Origin: Coenobita brevimanus
Taxonomy: Eukaryota; Arthropoda; Malacostraca; Decapoda; Coenobitidae
Assembly (NCBI GenBank): GCA_032717465.1
Contig: CM064663.1
Coordinates: 13,513,489 to 13,577,488 of the forward strand
Direction: 5' to 3'
Length of the DNA stretch: 64,000 nt
Position numbers and translations under genes: made by a program. Shown one piece after another: positions 21,184 through 32,965 of this stretch (position 1 is its first letter; each line of letters opens with the position of its first letter). The notes beneath the pieces were generated by a model that searched no databases, had not been told where the DNA came from, and saw only the letters and a program-made list of their open reading frames with translations.

Positions 21184-22150
21184 CTCTCTTCCTCTGATCT
21201 TTCCTCTTTTTTTGTTTTTGCTTCTTCCCTCTTTTCCTCTAGTGATCCCTATTTTCCCTGAGTTAGGCATCTGTTTATACTTTTATTTTAAATCACTCCT
21301 TTCCTATGAGTTTATTAGCATGTTGCAATAATTCCTCTACAGAGTTCACATTTTGGAAGGTTACTTTCAAAGGCCTTGACTTATTTCTCTCATATTTCCC
21401 TAGCCTTTTGTGTTCCTCTATTTCTTATCACAGTTATCCTCTTGTACTTCCTTCAATATGTTCATTATATTTACCATCTCCTTTTTGTCTCTCAAGATTC
21501 TGTTTTTTATTAGTTCTTCATTTATGCTAGTAATTACTAGAGATTTGTTAATATCTACTGATTCTTTGACCAGTTTTGTGGTTTTAATTATTTCTTGCAC
21601 TTTCTAATGCTTTTTTCTTCAACTTTCGTTTCTAAGTCTTTCCTTACTTTCACCATTTCAGCATACGTAGGCTGTACTTCATTTTTGCAATTTCTCATCA
21701 TTTCGTTCACCTAGGTTATTTACTCTTCAGTATCACTGCTTTGTTCTATCAGACTGCTTTTTGCCTAATTTTCTCTGTATCATTTCTGAACTCCATAATA
21801 ATCTAATGGTTGACAACTGTACTTGCCATTTCACTAGTCTTCTTTCTAAGCAAAACGACCTCAAGTGACAGCTCATCTATTGTTGTTGTTTTTTTTTATT
21901 CCATTAATAATTTTTCATTTTCTTTTTGTATGCATAGCGTTTTCTTAATATCACTGATATCCCTTTGAAAAGTTTTCTCCAGTTTATTCACTTTCTCTGC
22001 TAACTTATTATATGATTCCATTTCAACTAGCTCTGGATAGAAATCATCATCATCCTGTTTTTTATCTTTATCCCTTCTCTTAACTCCTTCCATGTTCAGT
22101 AAAGATAGTACTCAACTTGCTGAAGAATCATTTTTACTTAGAAAGATAAT
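21184..22150 (-). pseudogene. LINE5 ORF1-like coiled-coil region
   Basis: From an ATG at 22093 the minus strand encodes a charged, Lys/Glu-rich protein (KLAEKVNKLEKTF, DISDIKKTLCIQKENEKLL) with heptad-like spacing. It is broken by stops but traceable to 21184 with more Lys/Glu-rich sequence. It runs straight into the endonuclease at 6964 if Gypsy-2 is removed. A coiled-coil ORF1 ahead of an endonuclease ORF2 is normal for CR1/jockey-like LINEs. Identification is by context and composition. Confidence 0.5.
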
Positions 22151-22404
22151 TTTTACTAACAAATTTGCATCTCCCTGCTACCCACCTGGATAATGACGAC
22201 ACCTGGCTGATGTTTACATTGTGTCAGCGGATTTCTTTGAATGTACTGTCTTGGATGTATTCTGTTATTTGGCAAACACTTTTTTGCTTATACTTCTTCT
22301 GCTATATTAGAACATCACTTAATTTAAAGTACGGTAGTACAGAGCATCACTGGCCATTAGTGGCCAGTGTGGCACGTAGTTAACTGCGTCCTCTCTCTGC
22401 CCTC
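22151..22404. other. unassigned
   Basis: No coding signature, repeat array or element end that I can recognise. Confidence 0.3.
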
Positions 22405-22915
22405 TCGCCAATGTGTGTGTCTGTTTGTGTGTGTGTGTGTGTGTTACCAAAATATCTCAAAATTAAGTGGGCAAATTGCATCCAAACTTTGTGGTCAGTA
22501 TCGTGCAATGTGTGGTTTGAACTGCTTACGCCTGGTGAAGCCGAAATAATATGCTTCGATTACCAGAGGATTACTAATCTAGTTTTTGAAGATTGGGATG
22601 CAAAGAGAAAATGAAATACGGCAGGTGAAATTCTAAGACATTTTTGAGATTTTGTCATCTTGTTGTTCGCCTAGTGAGGCGATATTGTAATAGCTGACAT
22701 CTGTTAATGTATCCGTGTGTCTGTGTGTGTGTTTGTGTTTTACCAGAATATCTCAAGACCAAATGGACAAATTGTATTCAAGCTTTGCGGGCAGTATCCC
22801 GGGATATGTGACTTGAAATGAGTAGATGTTGGTGAACTTGTGATGGTATGCCCCCAATTGCAAAGGATTACTGGTCGAGTTTTTTTTAGTGATTGCGGGC
22901 AATACGCATTGGAGG
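22405..22915. repeat. diverged direct repeat pair with GT-rich heads
   Basis: Two blocks of about 200 bp (22405-22610 and 22705-22915) align by eye. Each starts with a (TG)n-rich stretch, then 'taccaraatatctcaa', a shared 'caaattg.at.caa.cttt.g' stretch, and ends with 'ggattact' plus 'agttttt'. They look like two members of one unnamed repeat family in the same orientation. Confidence 0.6.
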
Positions 22916-23014
22916 GCGAATGCTTTGGCTGTCCTTTATTTATTCAGCATCAGATATGGTTGTTTCAAGTGGTGACTCCTACACATCAACCACACTGACA
23001 GTTTCTTCTTGAAC

Positions 23015-23300
23015 AAGGGTCAGGAACCTGCGGCACTGTCAAGCCTAGTAGGAAGCAATACCCTGTTTTATCAGCCAATACCGAGAATGGGATTTTACTC
23101 ACCAAGAAATGTGGTAACATATCGGTCATCCATTGGCATGACAAGCAGGATGTGCTGCAGGTGGTACAAGAAGGTGTTCCTACACCTTTTTGCTCTCACT
23201 AGTGAATGCATTCATACTCTTCAGACAGGCTGTTTGCATAACTGCTGCACCAAGGATACACAGTGCTCCTCTAGTCCCTGAGAGGGTCACCCAGGCAGAT
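23015..23300 (+). pseudogene. piggyBac transposase relic
   Basis: One frame reads CGTVKPSRKQYPVLSANTENG and then KKCGNISVIHWHDKQDV. This resembles the piggyBac region between the second and third catalytic aspartates, where a GTV...RK...P stretch is followed by a W-x-D-K/R-x-V strand. Stops follow immediately. The fragment belongs to a different piggyBac lineage from the element at 58420-62524, whose matching segment reads CGTVKVNRRHM and WNHNREV. Confidence 0.5.
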
Positions 23301-23579
23301 TCCCTTTCGTGTCCCCGCATGGTGAACATGGGCACCAGCAGGTTAAAGACTGTACAGGCAATGCTATGTATACCTGAACTGTCAGTGACGGAAGCAGGTT
23401 CACAAGGAAATGCACTACCAGTGCAGTGAGTGAAAGGTGACGTCTTCACTTGTCACACTGGGGTGAGGTAATAATCAATGGTGTATGGGAAAGTGTAAAC
23501 AGTGCATATAGTGATCTTATTACATAAGAATTTATAGCAGGGTTAGCAATATAAAAAGGGTATGGGTTTAAGAAAATAC

Positions 23580-23945
23580 TCTCAGGCTACAGTGCAAGTG
23601 AACTTACAGTACAAGTGCAAATATGTGTTATGGTAATGCAGTGCAGTACACATGCAAACTGGATTTGTTGTGAGAGTAAACTAGCAATTGTTTTGTGTTC
23701 TTCATCTAGTGCAGTAAGAAGTTTCCCAAGTATGTGATTTTACCACAGAAGAATATAGAATATAAGGAAAAGTAAGGGGAGAAGGGAATGGTCTCAGGAC
23801 ATGTTGAATGAATTCGCAATACAGGTGCCAGAAATGAAGAAATAATTCTCAGGTTCCAGTGCAAGTGAACTTGCATTACAAGTGCAAATATGTGTTACTG
23901 TAATATAGTGCAATATTAATGCAAACTGGATTTGTTGTGATACTT
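23580..23945. repeat. diverged direct repeat pair
   Basis: A block of about 100 bp ('gtgcaagtgaactt.ca.tacaagtgcaaatatgtgtta' then 'atgcaaactggatttgttgtga') occurs at about 23588-23682 and 23857-23942. A weaker third match lies near 33060-33160. No known family is recognised. Confidence 0.55.
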
Positions 23946-23979
23946 TTTATTTATTTCTGTACATTTGCAGACTTTCCTC

Positions 23980-24852
23980 TAACCTTCTCTTTGTTGAACG
24001 CCACCTCTCTTCCTCAAAACCTGACCTTCTGCTTAGTACTGAGACTCAGCTGCCTGAGGGGACTTCAAGCAAACCCTTTTCTATATCCTCCTACTTTTTT
24101 TTATACTAATTTCGAAGCGAAAATTTACTGTAGTGTATATGTACACGACAACGTATCGTGCACCAATGTTCCTGAATTCAGTCTTCTCAATTCTCTAGTC
24201 TCTTGCTTCGGCTATCCTGCCATTCTCTAACTAAATATAACTGTGTTGTTTGATTATCCGCTAATTCTACTGATGATAAAATTTTTTGGGCAATCTGATT
24301 TCTAAGATGGAACATCCAATGAATCTTTTCTTTCCCTGAAATCTCCACTCTAGGGGATTTCATTGATCAACACCCCCTTTGGCTCTGCTTTCCTTTCACT
24401 AATCCACCTGCTTAATAAGGCTACATCTTTTCTATACATAATGACCTAGAGCAGCTTGGACAGCACCCAACCTGTATCCCTGACCGTCTTGGAGAAAGTT
24501 CCAACATACTTGACATTTCTTTACAACTAATCGATCTGCTTATGCTGTAAATCTTTTCTCTCCACTGAGCTCCACTGGTTGCAGCCTTATCACCTTAATC
24601 TGTCCTATCACCTCAGCAAGGCCTGTGAACCCTCCCAAGAAGCAGCAACTTTGGCACTTTGGAGCTGGTGATTCGGAGGGCCTCGGGGAGTACTTCTTTG
24701 ATTTTCCCTGGAATGATTCTAGCTTCCATGGCCTAGAGCCATCTGGGTGTGCCTCAAGCATTACGGAGTTTAATCTCTCAAGCATGGAAACATACTCTCT
24801 TTCCTCTTATCTATGTCTAATGAAAAACAATAACAACAACAACAACAAGAAC

Positions 24853-24901
<49 letters not shown>

Positions 24902-25007
24902 CTTATTCTAATGCTGTCCACGGCAAGGTGAACGCCTTCAAAAGGAACCAGAGCCAACCGATCCCTGAATCTCATCTGTTTTATGTTTCTTGGTGGAATC
25001 GTGCTAA

Positions 25008-25008
<1 letters not shown>
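23980..25008 (+). mobile_element. LINE3c, endonuclease part of a jockey/CR1-like LINE
   Basis: The plus strand matches the endonuclease half of LINE3a in several frames: LRLSCLRG followed by ANPFLYPPTF, SLLNSLVSCFGYPAIL, then NPPKKQQLWHFGAGD and YFFDFPWNDSSFHG, then SQPIPESHLFYVS and NRAK. The catalytic blocks are mostly worn away. A trinucleotide microsatellite has expanded in the middle, and the copy ends abruptly at the (TA)n tract at 25009. Confidence 0.75.
24826..24900. repeat. (AAC)n/(AAT)n microsatellite inside LINE3c
   Basis: AAC units pass into about twenty AAT units. They replace the sequence that in LINE3a encodes the segment between YLLANARK and NGVLNKER. Confidence 0.95.

Positions 25009-25081
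<73 letters not shown>
25009..25081. repeat. (TA)n microsatellite
   Basis: About 36 TA units lie exactly between the truncated end of LINE3c and the 3' end of the minus-strand LINE4. Confidence 0.97.
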
Positions 25082-27825
25082 CAGAACAAAGGAAGGAAAA
25101 ACAAATGAATAAAAAATTATCCATACACCAGATTACTTGAGTCCTCCAGTCATAAAATATCTGTAACAGTTGGATTTGAACAGCTGTAGGTTGAAGTTTG
25201 GGGGTGGAAACAACTCCGGGGAAGCGATTTCCAGAAAGATACAGTTCAAGGAATGAAAGAAATCTGATAGGCAGAAGTTCTGCAATATAGCTGTGTGACA
25301 TTCCAGTCATGAACGCTACCAGATGCCCGTGTACCACGAGGGAGGACGTGGGGAGGTGGCACAATGGGCGCGACTTCGTCTAGACGTTTGCCATAAAAAT
25401 ATTTGTAAAAATTGCAAGAGAGGCAGCATTCCTTCTTACTTGTAGGGGAGGTAGTTTATTTATAACAGCAGGGTTATTAATAATTCCAACAGCTTCGTTC
25501 CGAATTTTGTCTAGTTGTTTTTGTGCAACCTCTCCACATCCATTCCACAAGGGTGAGTAATATTCAAGCTGAGAGCACACATGACTCTCATAAATTATAG
25601 GTAACTGCTCATCAGTAAAGAAGTTACGGTCTCTGTACAATAATCCAAGTTTCTTTGAGGCGGTTTTAGCAAGTGATCTGACATGAGAGGTCCAGCTAAG
25701 GGCATTTTTAATTGAGACACCGAGAATTTCACAACTTTTCGAGATGGGAATATTCGTAGTATTAAAGGTAATATACGAATCTGGCAATATCTGTCTACTA
25801 GTAAATTGTATATATTTGGTTTTACTAGCATTAAATGAGACAAGATTGTTTTGTCCCCATTAACTGATCGTAGATAAGTCTTGATTTATGGAGATGGCTG
25901 TACTGAGTTGAAAGATAGACATATTAGACTTTGTAAATGGGTGTCTGAGTGTGAATGAACTGTGAAGTGTTGATTCATCTGCATGTGAATGGATGGACTT
26001 GTGGGTGACAAATTAGAGATCATTAATATGAACCAGAACCTGGGTCGGCTCCAGAACTGATTCCTGTGGCACGCTGGTGTTAACTGAGTGTAAATTGAAA
26101 TATACATCATCTACTTGTACTATTATTTTTCTGTCGCTGAGATATGAGGAAAGCAGAGGAATAAAAGACGTTAGTCCATAGCAAGGGAGTTTGGACAGCA
26201 GGGAACCGTGCGACATTCTGTGGAGAGGTTTAGAAATATCAAGGGTTACTGCATGTGTTTCTCCATGTTGATCAATTGATTGATGGATGGTGTGAGTCAG
26301 GAGATTGAGCATATCAATGGTGGATCTTTCGTGGCGAAAACCATCTTGTCTATCACTAATTAAGTTGCTGGATTCAAGATGTTTAACTATATCTATCTAT
26401 CCATCTATTGCCAGATGCCTCAATCCCGTTTGGGGTGGCCACAAACAAATCGCCTCCAAGTCGCCCTGTCCTCCGCCATTTCACTGCCCTGCTCCCAACT
26501 CACACCCCCCTCTCTCATATACCTCTCCACCCCATCCCTCCATCTCATCCTCGGCCTCCCCCTCCCTCTTCCCCCCCTCCACCTCACTCACATACACTCT
26601 CTTCGTCAGTCTTTCACCCTCCATTCTCTCCACATGGCCAAACCACCTCAGTGTCTTCCTCATAACGCTTCCTATCACATCCACATCAACACCACAACGC
26701 TCCTTTATATCCTCATTCGTCAGCCTATCTCTCCATGTGACTCCACAGGCTCCTCTTAAATAACTCATTTCCACTGCTCTCACTCTTGACTTGTGTCCTT
26801 CCAACAACGTCCAAGCTTCACTCCGTACGTTAGAGTTGGTATCACAATACTGTCATGTAACTTTTTCACTCCCATGCCCACTTCCCTGTTTCTTATCACT
26901 GCTTTCGAAGAACCAGCAACCTTTCTTCCCTGCTGTACCCTTTCAAGCACTTCACCCTCCAAACCTCCATACTTACTCATCACACTACCCAAGTACTTAA
27001 ACGTACTCACATTTTCCAATTCCTCACCATCCAACCTCGCTGTACATTCACTGACTTCACCTCTCTCAAAGACCATCACTTTACTCTTCCCTACATTCAC
27101 CTTTAGATTCCGTTTCTTACACACTCTCCCATACTCATCCACCAAGCCTTGCAGCTCCCCTTCGTCTTCACTCAACAACACAGTATCATCTGCAAACAAC
27201 AGTACAGGGAGTTTCCAAACACTATCCTCTCTCACCAGGGCCACTCCAACATCCACTACTCTACCTTGTACCTCTTTTATTACCCCATCCATGTACAGAT
27301 TGAACAACCATGGAGACATGACACATCCCTGTTTCAACCCAACTTTCAAAGAGAAAAATTCACTTAGTTCACCATCCACACGCACTGCAGCCTTCGCACC
27401 ATCGTACATACTCTTCACAGCATTCAGCAACTTCCCATCTACTCCATATATTCTGAACACTTTCCACAATCCTTGTCTATCCACCCTGTCATATGCTTTC
27501 TCCAAATCCATGAAAGCCGCATACAACTTCTTTCCCTTCTCTAGAAACTTTTCCACTAAAGATCTAAGAATGAATATCTGATCTACACAACCTCTTCCCT
27601 TCCTAAAGCCTCCCTGTTCTTCTCCAACTAATTTCTCAGTTCTTTCTCTAATTCTGTCAGTAAGATTAACTATATGCTTACTAATTAAAGTTTCAAATAC
27701 TTTCCATGAATTAGGGAATGAAGAAGTACGTATGCATAGTCTGAATAATTTAGCCAGAACAGAGGCAAGTTCTGGGGAACACTTTTACAAAACAACTGTA
27801 GGAATTCCATCAGGGAATTTCTTTT
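25082..27825 (-). mobile_element. LINE4, 5'-truncated jockey/CR1-like LINE, split by LINE1b
   Basis: The minus strand starts in RT with PDGIPTVVL and CSPELASVLAKLFRLCIRTSSFPNSW. After LINE1b it continues with LISDRQDGFRHERSTIDML, AVTLDISKPLHRMSHGSLLSKL, VPQESVLEP and, downstream, ILGVSIKNALSWTSHVRSLAKTASKKLGLL and SQLEYYSPLWNG. These are the RT fingers, palm and thumb/connection motifs of CR1/jockey-type LINEs. The F/YADD box is not readable. The 3' end reads LSGNRFPGVV and meets the (TA)n tract. It is a dead copy. Confidence 0.8.
26393..27665 (-). mobile_element. LINE1b, 5'-truncated, inserted in LINE4
   Basis: RT runs from a fingers-palm segment (MDLEKAYDRVDRQGLWKV, LKQGCVMSPWLFNLYMDGV, LLFADDTVLLSEDEG) through to the C-terminal domain (LRWFGHVERM). 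A frameshift separates 27556-26780 from 26807-26481. The 3' end is a (TAGA)n-type tail (plus-strand CTATCTATCC). TTAACTATAT flanks it at 26383-26392 and 27666-27675. The catalytic FADD is intact. At 26756-26759 a single TTAA marks the site occupied by the MITE in LINE1d. Confidence 0.9.
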
Positions 27826-27829
27826 TTTT

Positions 27830-30800
27830 ATTAATGCGAGGAAGAAGGAACCAAAGGCTGAGCCCGCAAAACATTTCCTTCCAAGAAAAAACAAAAACAA
27901 TACAAATGAGAGTCAAATTCAAGATCCATTAATTTCCTAATGCCTGGACACACTGCGTTTGAAAGACTGGAGATCATAGAAAGTAGGAAATACAGACAGA
28001 GGGAGACAGTTCCAGAACTGACCTGTCGCATAAATGAAGGACTGGGAGTAACGGTTAACTCTTGCATTAAAGAGTTGGACCAAAAAGGGATTAGAGTTTG
28101 TTCTAGACGGGTGCTACGCATCAGTCATAGAGGTGGAGGGATGCAAACAGACAGTTCAGAGGAGCAGTGACCAATGAAGTAGCGATAGAAAAGAGATAAA
28201 GAGGCAACAGTGCGGCGAAGAGACTGAAGTTGAAGGATGTCAGTAAGAGGAGGAGAGTTAAAAGACGAATAGCCTTTGACTCCACCCTCCATCCTATTGA
28301 GCAGAGCTGTATGTGGGGAGCCTCCCCACACTAGAGTTGTACTCTAAACAGGGGCGAATAAAACCGGTGTATAAAGTCAATAACTGTGCAGGGGTAAAGA
28401 AGGCATGGAGTCGGCTTAGCACACCTAATCTCTTGGAAGCAGATTTTACAAGAGATGCAATGTGATCCTTCCAAGGTAAGTCCCGTGTGAATGAAACCCC
28501 AAGGATGTTCAAGGATGATGCAGGATTGAACTGGATTTTAATAAACATTAGTGGGTACTCCTGTGGAGTATTTTGATGGGTTGATAGGTGTAAAAACTGA
28601 GTTTTTGATGCATTAAAAACAAGATTATTTTTACCCCAGTCAGAGATAAGAGCCAAGTCAGACATTAGGTGTGCCATAGCCTCATCCCTTGTTTGATGAA
28701 GTAAATGCTGAGATGGACGTTGTGGAAACCGAATGGAAAGGTGAAGGGTGGACTCATAAGAATACGAGTGGGTAAGGTTAGATGTACAGCTTAGATCATT
28801 CATGAATAAAAGGAAGAGAGTTGGTGATAGAAGAACCCTGAGGAACACCACTGTTGATAGATCTAGGAGAAGAACGATGGCCGTCTACAACAACAGCTAT
28901 AGAGCAACCAGAAAGGAAGCTATAGATGAAGGCACAGATAGAATGATAGAAACCGTAAGAGGGCAGTTTGGAAATTAAAGATTTATGCCAGACTCGATTG
29001 AAAGCCTCTGAGATGTCAAGACTGTGCAATGGCAAACCTTTCGCCAAAGTTCCGAAAGGAGGATGACCAGGAGTCTGAAAGGTAGGTGAGAAGATCGCTA
29101 GTGGAGCGTCCCTGACAGAACCCATATTGACGATCAGAAAGAAGGTTGTGAGAGGAAAGATGGTTTAAATTTTTTTTCTGTTAAGAATAGACTCAATAAC
29201 TTTTGAGACACAGGATGTTCAAGCAGTTGGATGATAGTTAGAGTGTTGAGAATGGTCACCCTTCTTTGGGACTGGCTGAATGAGAGCAAACTTCCAGCAA
29301 GAAGAAAAGGTACAAGTGGAAAGACAAATGCAAAAGAGTTTACCTAGGCAGGGTGTAAGCACAGAAGCACAGTTCTTGAGGACAACAAGAGGGACTCCAT
29401 CAGGCCCATATGCCTTGTTAGTATTGAGGCCAGTGATGGCAGAAAATACATCAGCCGAAGAAATTTTAATGTTCAGCCATGTGGAAGTCAGAGGGGGGAA
29501 GTAATGAGGGAACAGCACCAGAATCGTCTAAGGTGCAATTGGAGGAGAAAGTCTGAGCGAAGAGATCTGCTTTATCAGTAGAAGAAATTGGTACAGAGCC
29601 ATCAGAGTAGAAAAGAGGAGGGAAGGATGATGAGGTAAAGATGTTATAAAGGTTTTTGGCAAGGTGCCAGAATGAGCGGGAAGAATTCGAGATTGAGAGT
29701 TGAGAGCATTTAGTACAAACGAAATTAATTTTAGCAGACCGAAGAACAGACTTAGCACGATTCAGGGCAGAAGCATAAAAAAGATGTGATTCAGGGATGG
29801 GTTGGCTGGTACCTTTTATGGGCCCTCTCCTTGTTGAGGACACCATTAGAACTAGCGTGATTTAATGAAGGCTTCCTTGCATTAGCCAAAAGATATGAGA
29901 AAGGAATGTATACTTCCATGCCAATGAGAATAACCTCTATAATGCGCAAGGCACACTCAGATGGCTTCTGGCCATGGAAGCAATAATCATTCCAGGGAAA
30001 ATGAAAGAAGTACTGCCTGAGGGCCTCCCAATCCGCAGCTCCAAAGTGCCACAGATGACGTTTCTTTGGAGGGTCCACAGGCCATACCAGAGCGATAGGA
30101 CAGGTTAAGGTAATCAGGTTGTGATCGGAGGAGGCCAATGGATGGAAAAGATTAACAGTGTAAGCAGAAGGATTAGTTGTAAGGAAGAGGTCAAGTATGT
30201 TGGAGCTCTCTCCAAGGTGGTAAGGGATACGGGTAGTGTGCTGTGCAAGCTGCTCTAGGTCATTAAGGATGCAAAAAATGTAGGCTTGTTCACCAGGTGG
30301 ATCAGTGAAAGGAGAGGAGAGCCAAAAGTGGTGGTGAACATTGAAATCTCCTAGAATGGAGATCTCAAAGAAAGGAGAAATGGATAGAATGTGTTCCATC
30401 GTAGAAATAAGAGAATTGAAGAATTTTTGATAGTAGAAATAGGAGATAGGTAAACAGGGCAGATATACTTAGTCAGAGAATGGTAGGAGAGCCAAAGCCA
30501 GAGAGTAGAGAATTCAGAAGAATCAAGTTTAGGAACATGAGAGGAAGATAAGTCTTTGTGTACATATACACAACAGACACCTTTGTCTTTGCAATGAGTA
30601 TAGAGAAAGTAGGAGGGTACAGAAAAGGGTTTGCTGTCAGTTACCTCAGACAGCTGAGTCTCAGTATGGAGGAGAAGCTGAGGTTTACAGGGGAAGAGGT
30701 GGTGTTCAACAATGAGGAAAACCCGGGAATGTTGCAGAAATGAAGTGAGTTAGACAGTGGTTCCAGGCAGCTTATAGAGCTGTCAGCGGGAGAAGGGCAG

Positions 30801-30862
30801 ATGGTGGGGGCATTTATGATCCGATCCCTGGGGACTCCGAGGCAAGGTTTGGGTGAGCCATT
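27830..30862 (-). mobile_element. LINE3a, jockey/CR1-like LINE
   Basis: This is the longest LINE3 copy. The endonuclease has ISILGDFNVHHHFWLSS, SSNILDLFLTTNP and LASSDHNLITL (30399-29791). A linker follows (NRAKSVLRSAKINFV, FWHLAKNLYNIF). RT has AYGPDGVPLVVLKNCA, PVPKKGDHSQHSNYHP, LDISEAFNRVWHKSLI and SGVPQGS. The catalytic box reads YSYES instead of YADDS, and the thumb has LNILGVSFTRDLPWKDHI. Sequence similar to that at 23980 extends 5' to about 30860. Frameshifts and the lost catalytic aspartates show it is dead. Confidence 0.85.
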
Positions 30863-30879
30863 TTTCCTTTTTTTTTTAT

Positions 30880-31195
30880 TTTTTTATGTATCGTGTGTGT
30901 ATTCTAAGTGGAACAATTTCGGAAGAATTAAGTTCTACTGTAGTACTGAGACGTTCTGGCCGGCTTCCTCTATGGTAGAATTTCTGGCAAAGATATTCGC
31001 TTTCCCACGCAGGTCATTTGCAATGTCATCTGAAGATTTTAGTGGGAGAATGGATGATGACTTGTTAAATTTATTAATGAAAGAATTGAGAGTTGACCAG
31101 AATATTCTATTGTCATTAGGGCTGTTGAGTAGTTTTGATGCGTTATTTTGAAGAAAGTTTGATTTAGCAACATTTATTACAGCTTTTGCATAATT
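30880..31195 (-). pseudogene. LINE linker fragment (LINE4-like)
   Basis: On the minus strand the region reads AVINVAKSNFLQNNASKLL, then DNRIFWSTLNSFINKF and LRGKANIFARNSTI. This resembles the segment between endonuclease and RT of jockey/CR1 LINEs. It differs from the LINE3 linker, so it is a fragment of another family wedged between LINE3a and LINE3b. Confidence 0.55.
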
Positions 31196-32965
31196 TCACT
31201 CAGACTAAGTCAATTTCTTCCTGCTCCTTCTGCTGCTTACCAAAAACATTTCTTACAAATTTACTGCATCATCCTTTCCTCCTTTCTTCCATTCTGATGA
31301 CTGTAACTGTTTCATCTAATGAACAAGCAGAACTCTTTGCTCAGACTTTCTCCTCTAATTCCACCGTAGGCGATTCTGGTGGTGTTCCTGTTCACTTCCT
31401 CCCTTTTACTTCCTCATGGCTGACATTAAAATTTCATCAGTTGACGTGTTTTCTGACATCGCTGGCATCAATACTATCAAAGCATATGGGCCTGATGGGG
31501 TCTCTCCAGTTGTCCTCAAGAACCATGCTTCTGTGCATACACCCTGCATAGGTAAACTCTTTAGCTTTTGTCAGTGAACTAGTACCTTTCCTTCTTGCTG
31601 GAATTTTGTTCTCATAGAAGGGTGATCATTCCCAGCCCTCTAACTATCGCTCAGTTACATTAACATCTTGTCTTTATTAAGTGTTTGAATCTATTCTTTA
31701 ATAAAACAATTAAAGCACCTATCCTATCATAACCTACTCTCTGATTGTCAGTATGGGTTCAGACAGGGATGCTCCACTGACTATCTTCTCACCTTCCTTT
31801 AAAATTCCTGGCCAACCTTCTTTCGGGACTTTGGCGAAAGATTTGCAATTGCACTTGACATCTCAAAGGCTTTCGATCGAGTTTGGCATAATTCTTAAAT
31901 TTACGGCCCTCTTACGGTTTCAGTCCTATCCGTGCCTTTATCTCTAGTCGTTCTACAGCTGCTGTTGTAGACTGCCACTGTTCTTCTCCTGGGGCTATCA
32001 TTAATTGTGTTCCTCAGGGCTCTGGCCAATCACCAACTCTCTTCCTTCAGTTCAGCAATGACCTACCAAGGTTTACATCTAACCCTATTCACTCATATGC
32101 TGATGACTCCAGCCTTCACATTTCCATCCGTTTCCCACAGCATCCATCTCAGCAGTTACTTCAACAAACAAGAGAGGAGACTATTTCACATTAAATGTCT
32201 GACTTGGCTCATATCTCTGATTCAGGTAAAAGTATTTTTGTTGTTTTTAAGGCATCAAAAAACTCAGTTCTTACATCTTTCCACCCATCAGAATCTATTA
32301 CAGGAATATCCTCAAATTTCTAACAATACCCAACTCCATCCTGCATCATCTTTGAACATACTTGGGGTTTCATTCTCTCGGAATTTATCTTGGAAAAGTT
32401 CATATTACCTCTCTTTTAAAATCTGCTTCAAAGAGATTACGTATGCTAAGTTGGCTCTGTATCTTCTTTTTACCTACACAGTTGTTGACTTTAAACAGGG
32501 GTTTTATTTGCCCTGGTATAGACTACTACTGTACCCTAATTTGTGGGGAGGCTTCCCACATACAGGTTTTCTCAAGAAGGAGGAGTCAAAGAGTTTTCAT
32601 CTCATTAACTCTTCTCCTCTTACTGGCTCCCTTCAACCTCTATCTCTTTATCGTGCTGTTGCATCTTTGTCTATTTTTTATCGTTAGTTCAATGATCTCT
32701 GCTTCTCTGAATTGTCTGCTTGCATCCCTGAACCACTACGGCAGGTACATAGCACCTGTGTAGCGCAAACTCTTATTCCGTTTCTGTCCAACCCATTAAT
32801 GCAAGAGTTAACTTTTACTGCTAGACCTTTATGTGTGCAGCAGGTCAACTCTGGATCTGTCTTCCTCTGTCTGTATTTCCTCCTGGCTATGACCTCCAGT
32901 CTTTTCAACACAGTGCGTCCAAGCATCTTGAAATGAACGGATCTTGAATTTCGCTCTCTATTATC
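31196..32965 (+). mobile_element. LINE3b, 5'-truncated LINE3 copy
   Basis: The plus strand repeats the LINE3a order from the linker (NEQAELFAQTFSSNSTVGD) through RT (worn AYGPDGVSPVVLKNHA, PSLALDISKAFDRVWHNS-like and ADDSSLHISIRFPQHP-like segments) to the thumb. The 3' end near 32960 matches the LINE3a 3' end near 27930. It is more decayed than LINE3a, with many frameshifts. LINE3a and LINE3b form a divergent, head-to-head pair. Confidence 0.78.

Noticed and set aside
24817..25364. Frames containing long Tyr-Ile or Asn runs
   Set aside because: Translations of (TA)n and (AAT)n microsatellites; likewise at 37.7-38.8 kb and 45.2-46.0 kb.
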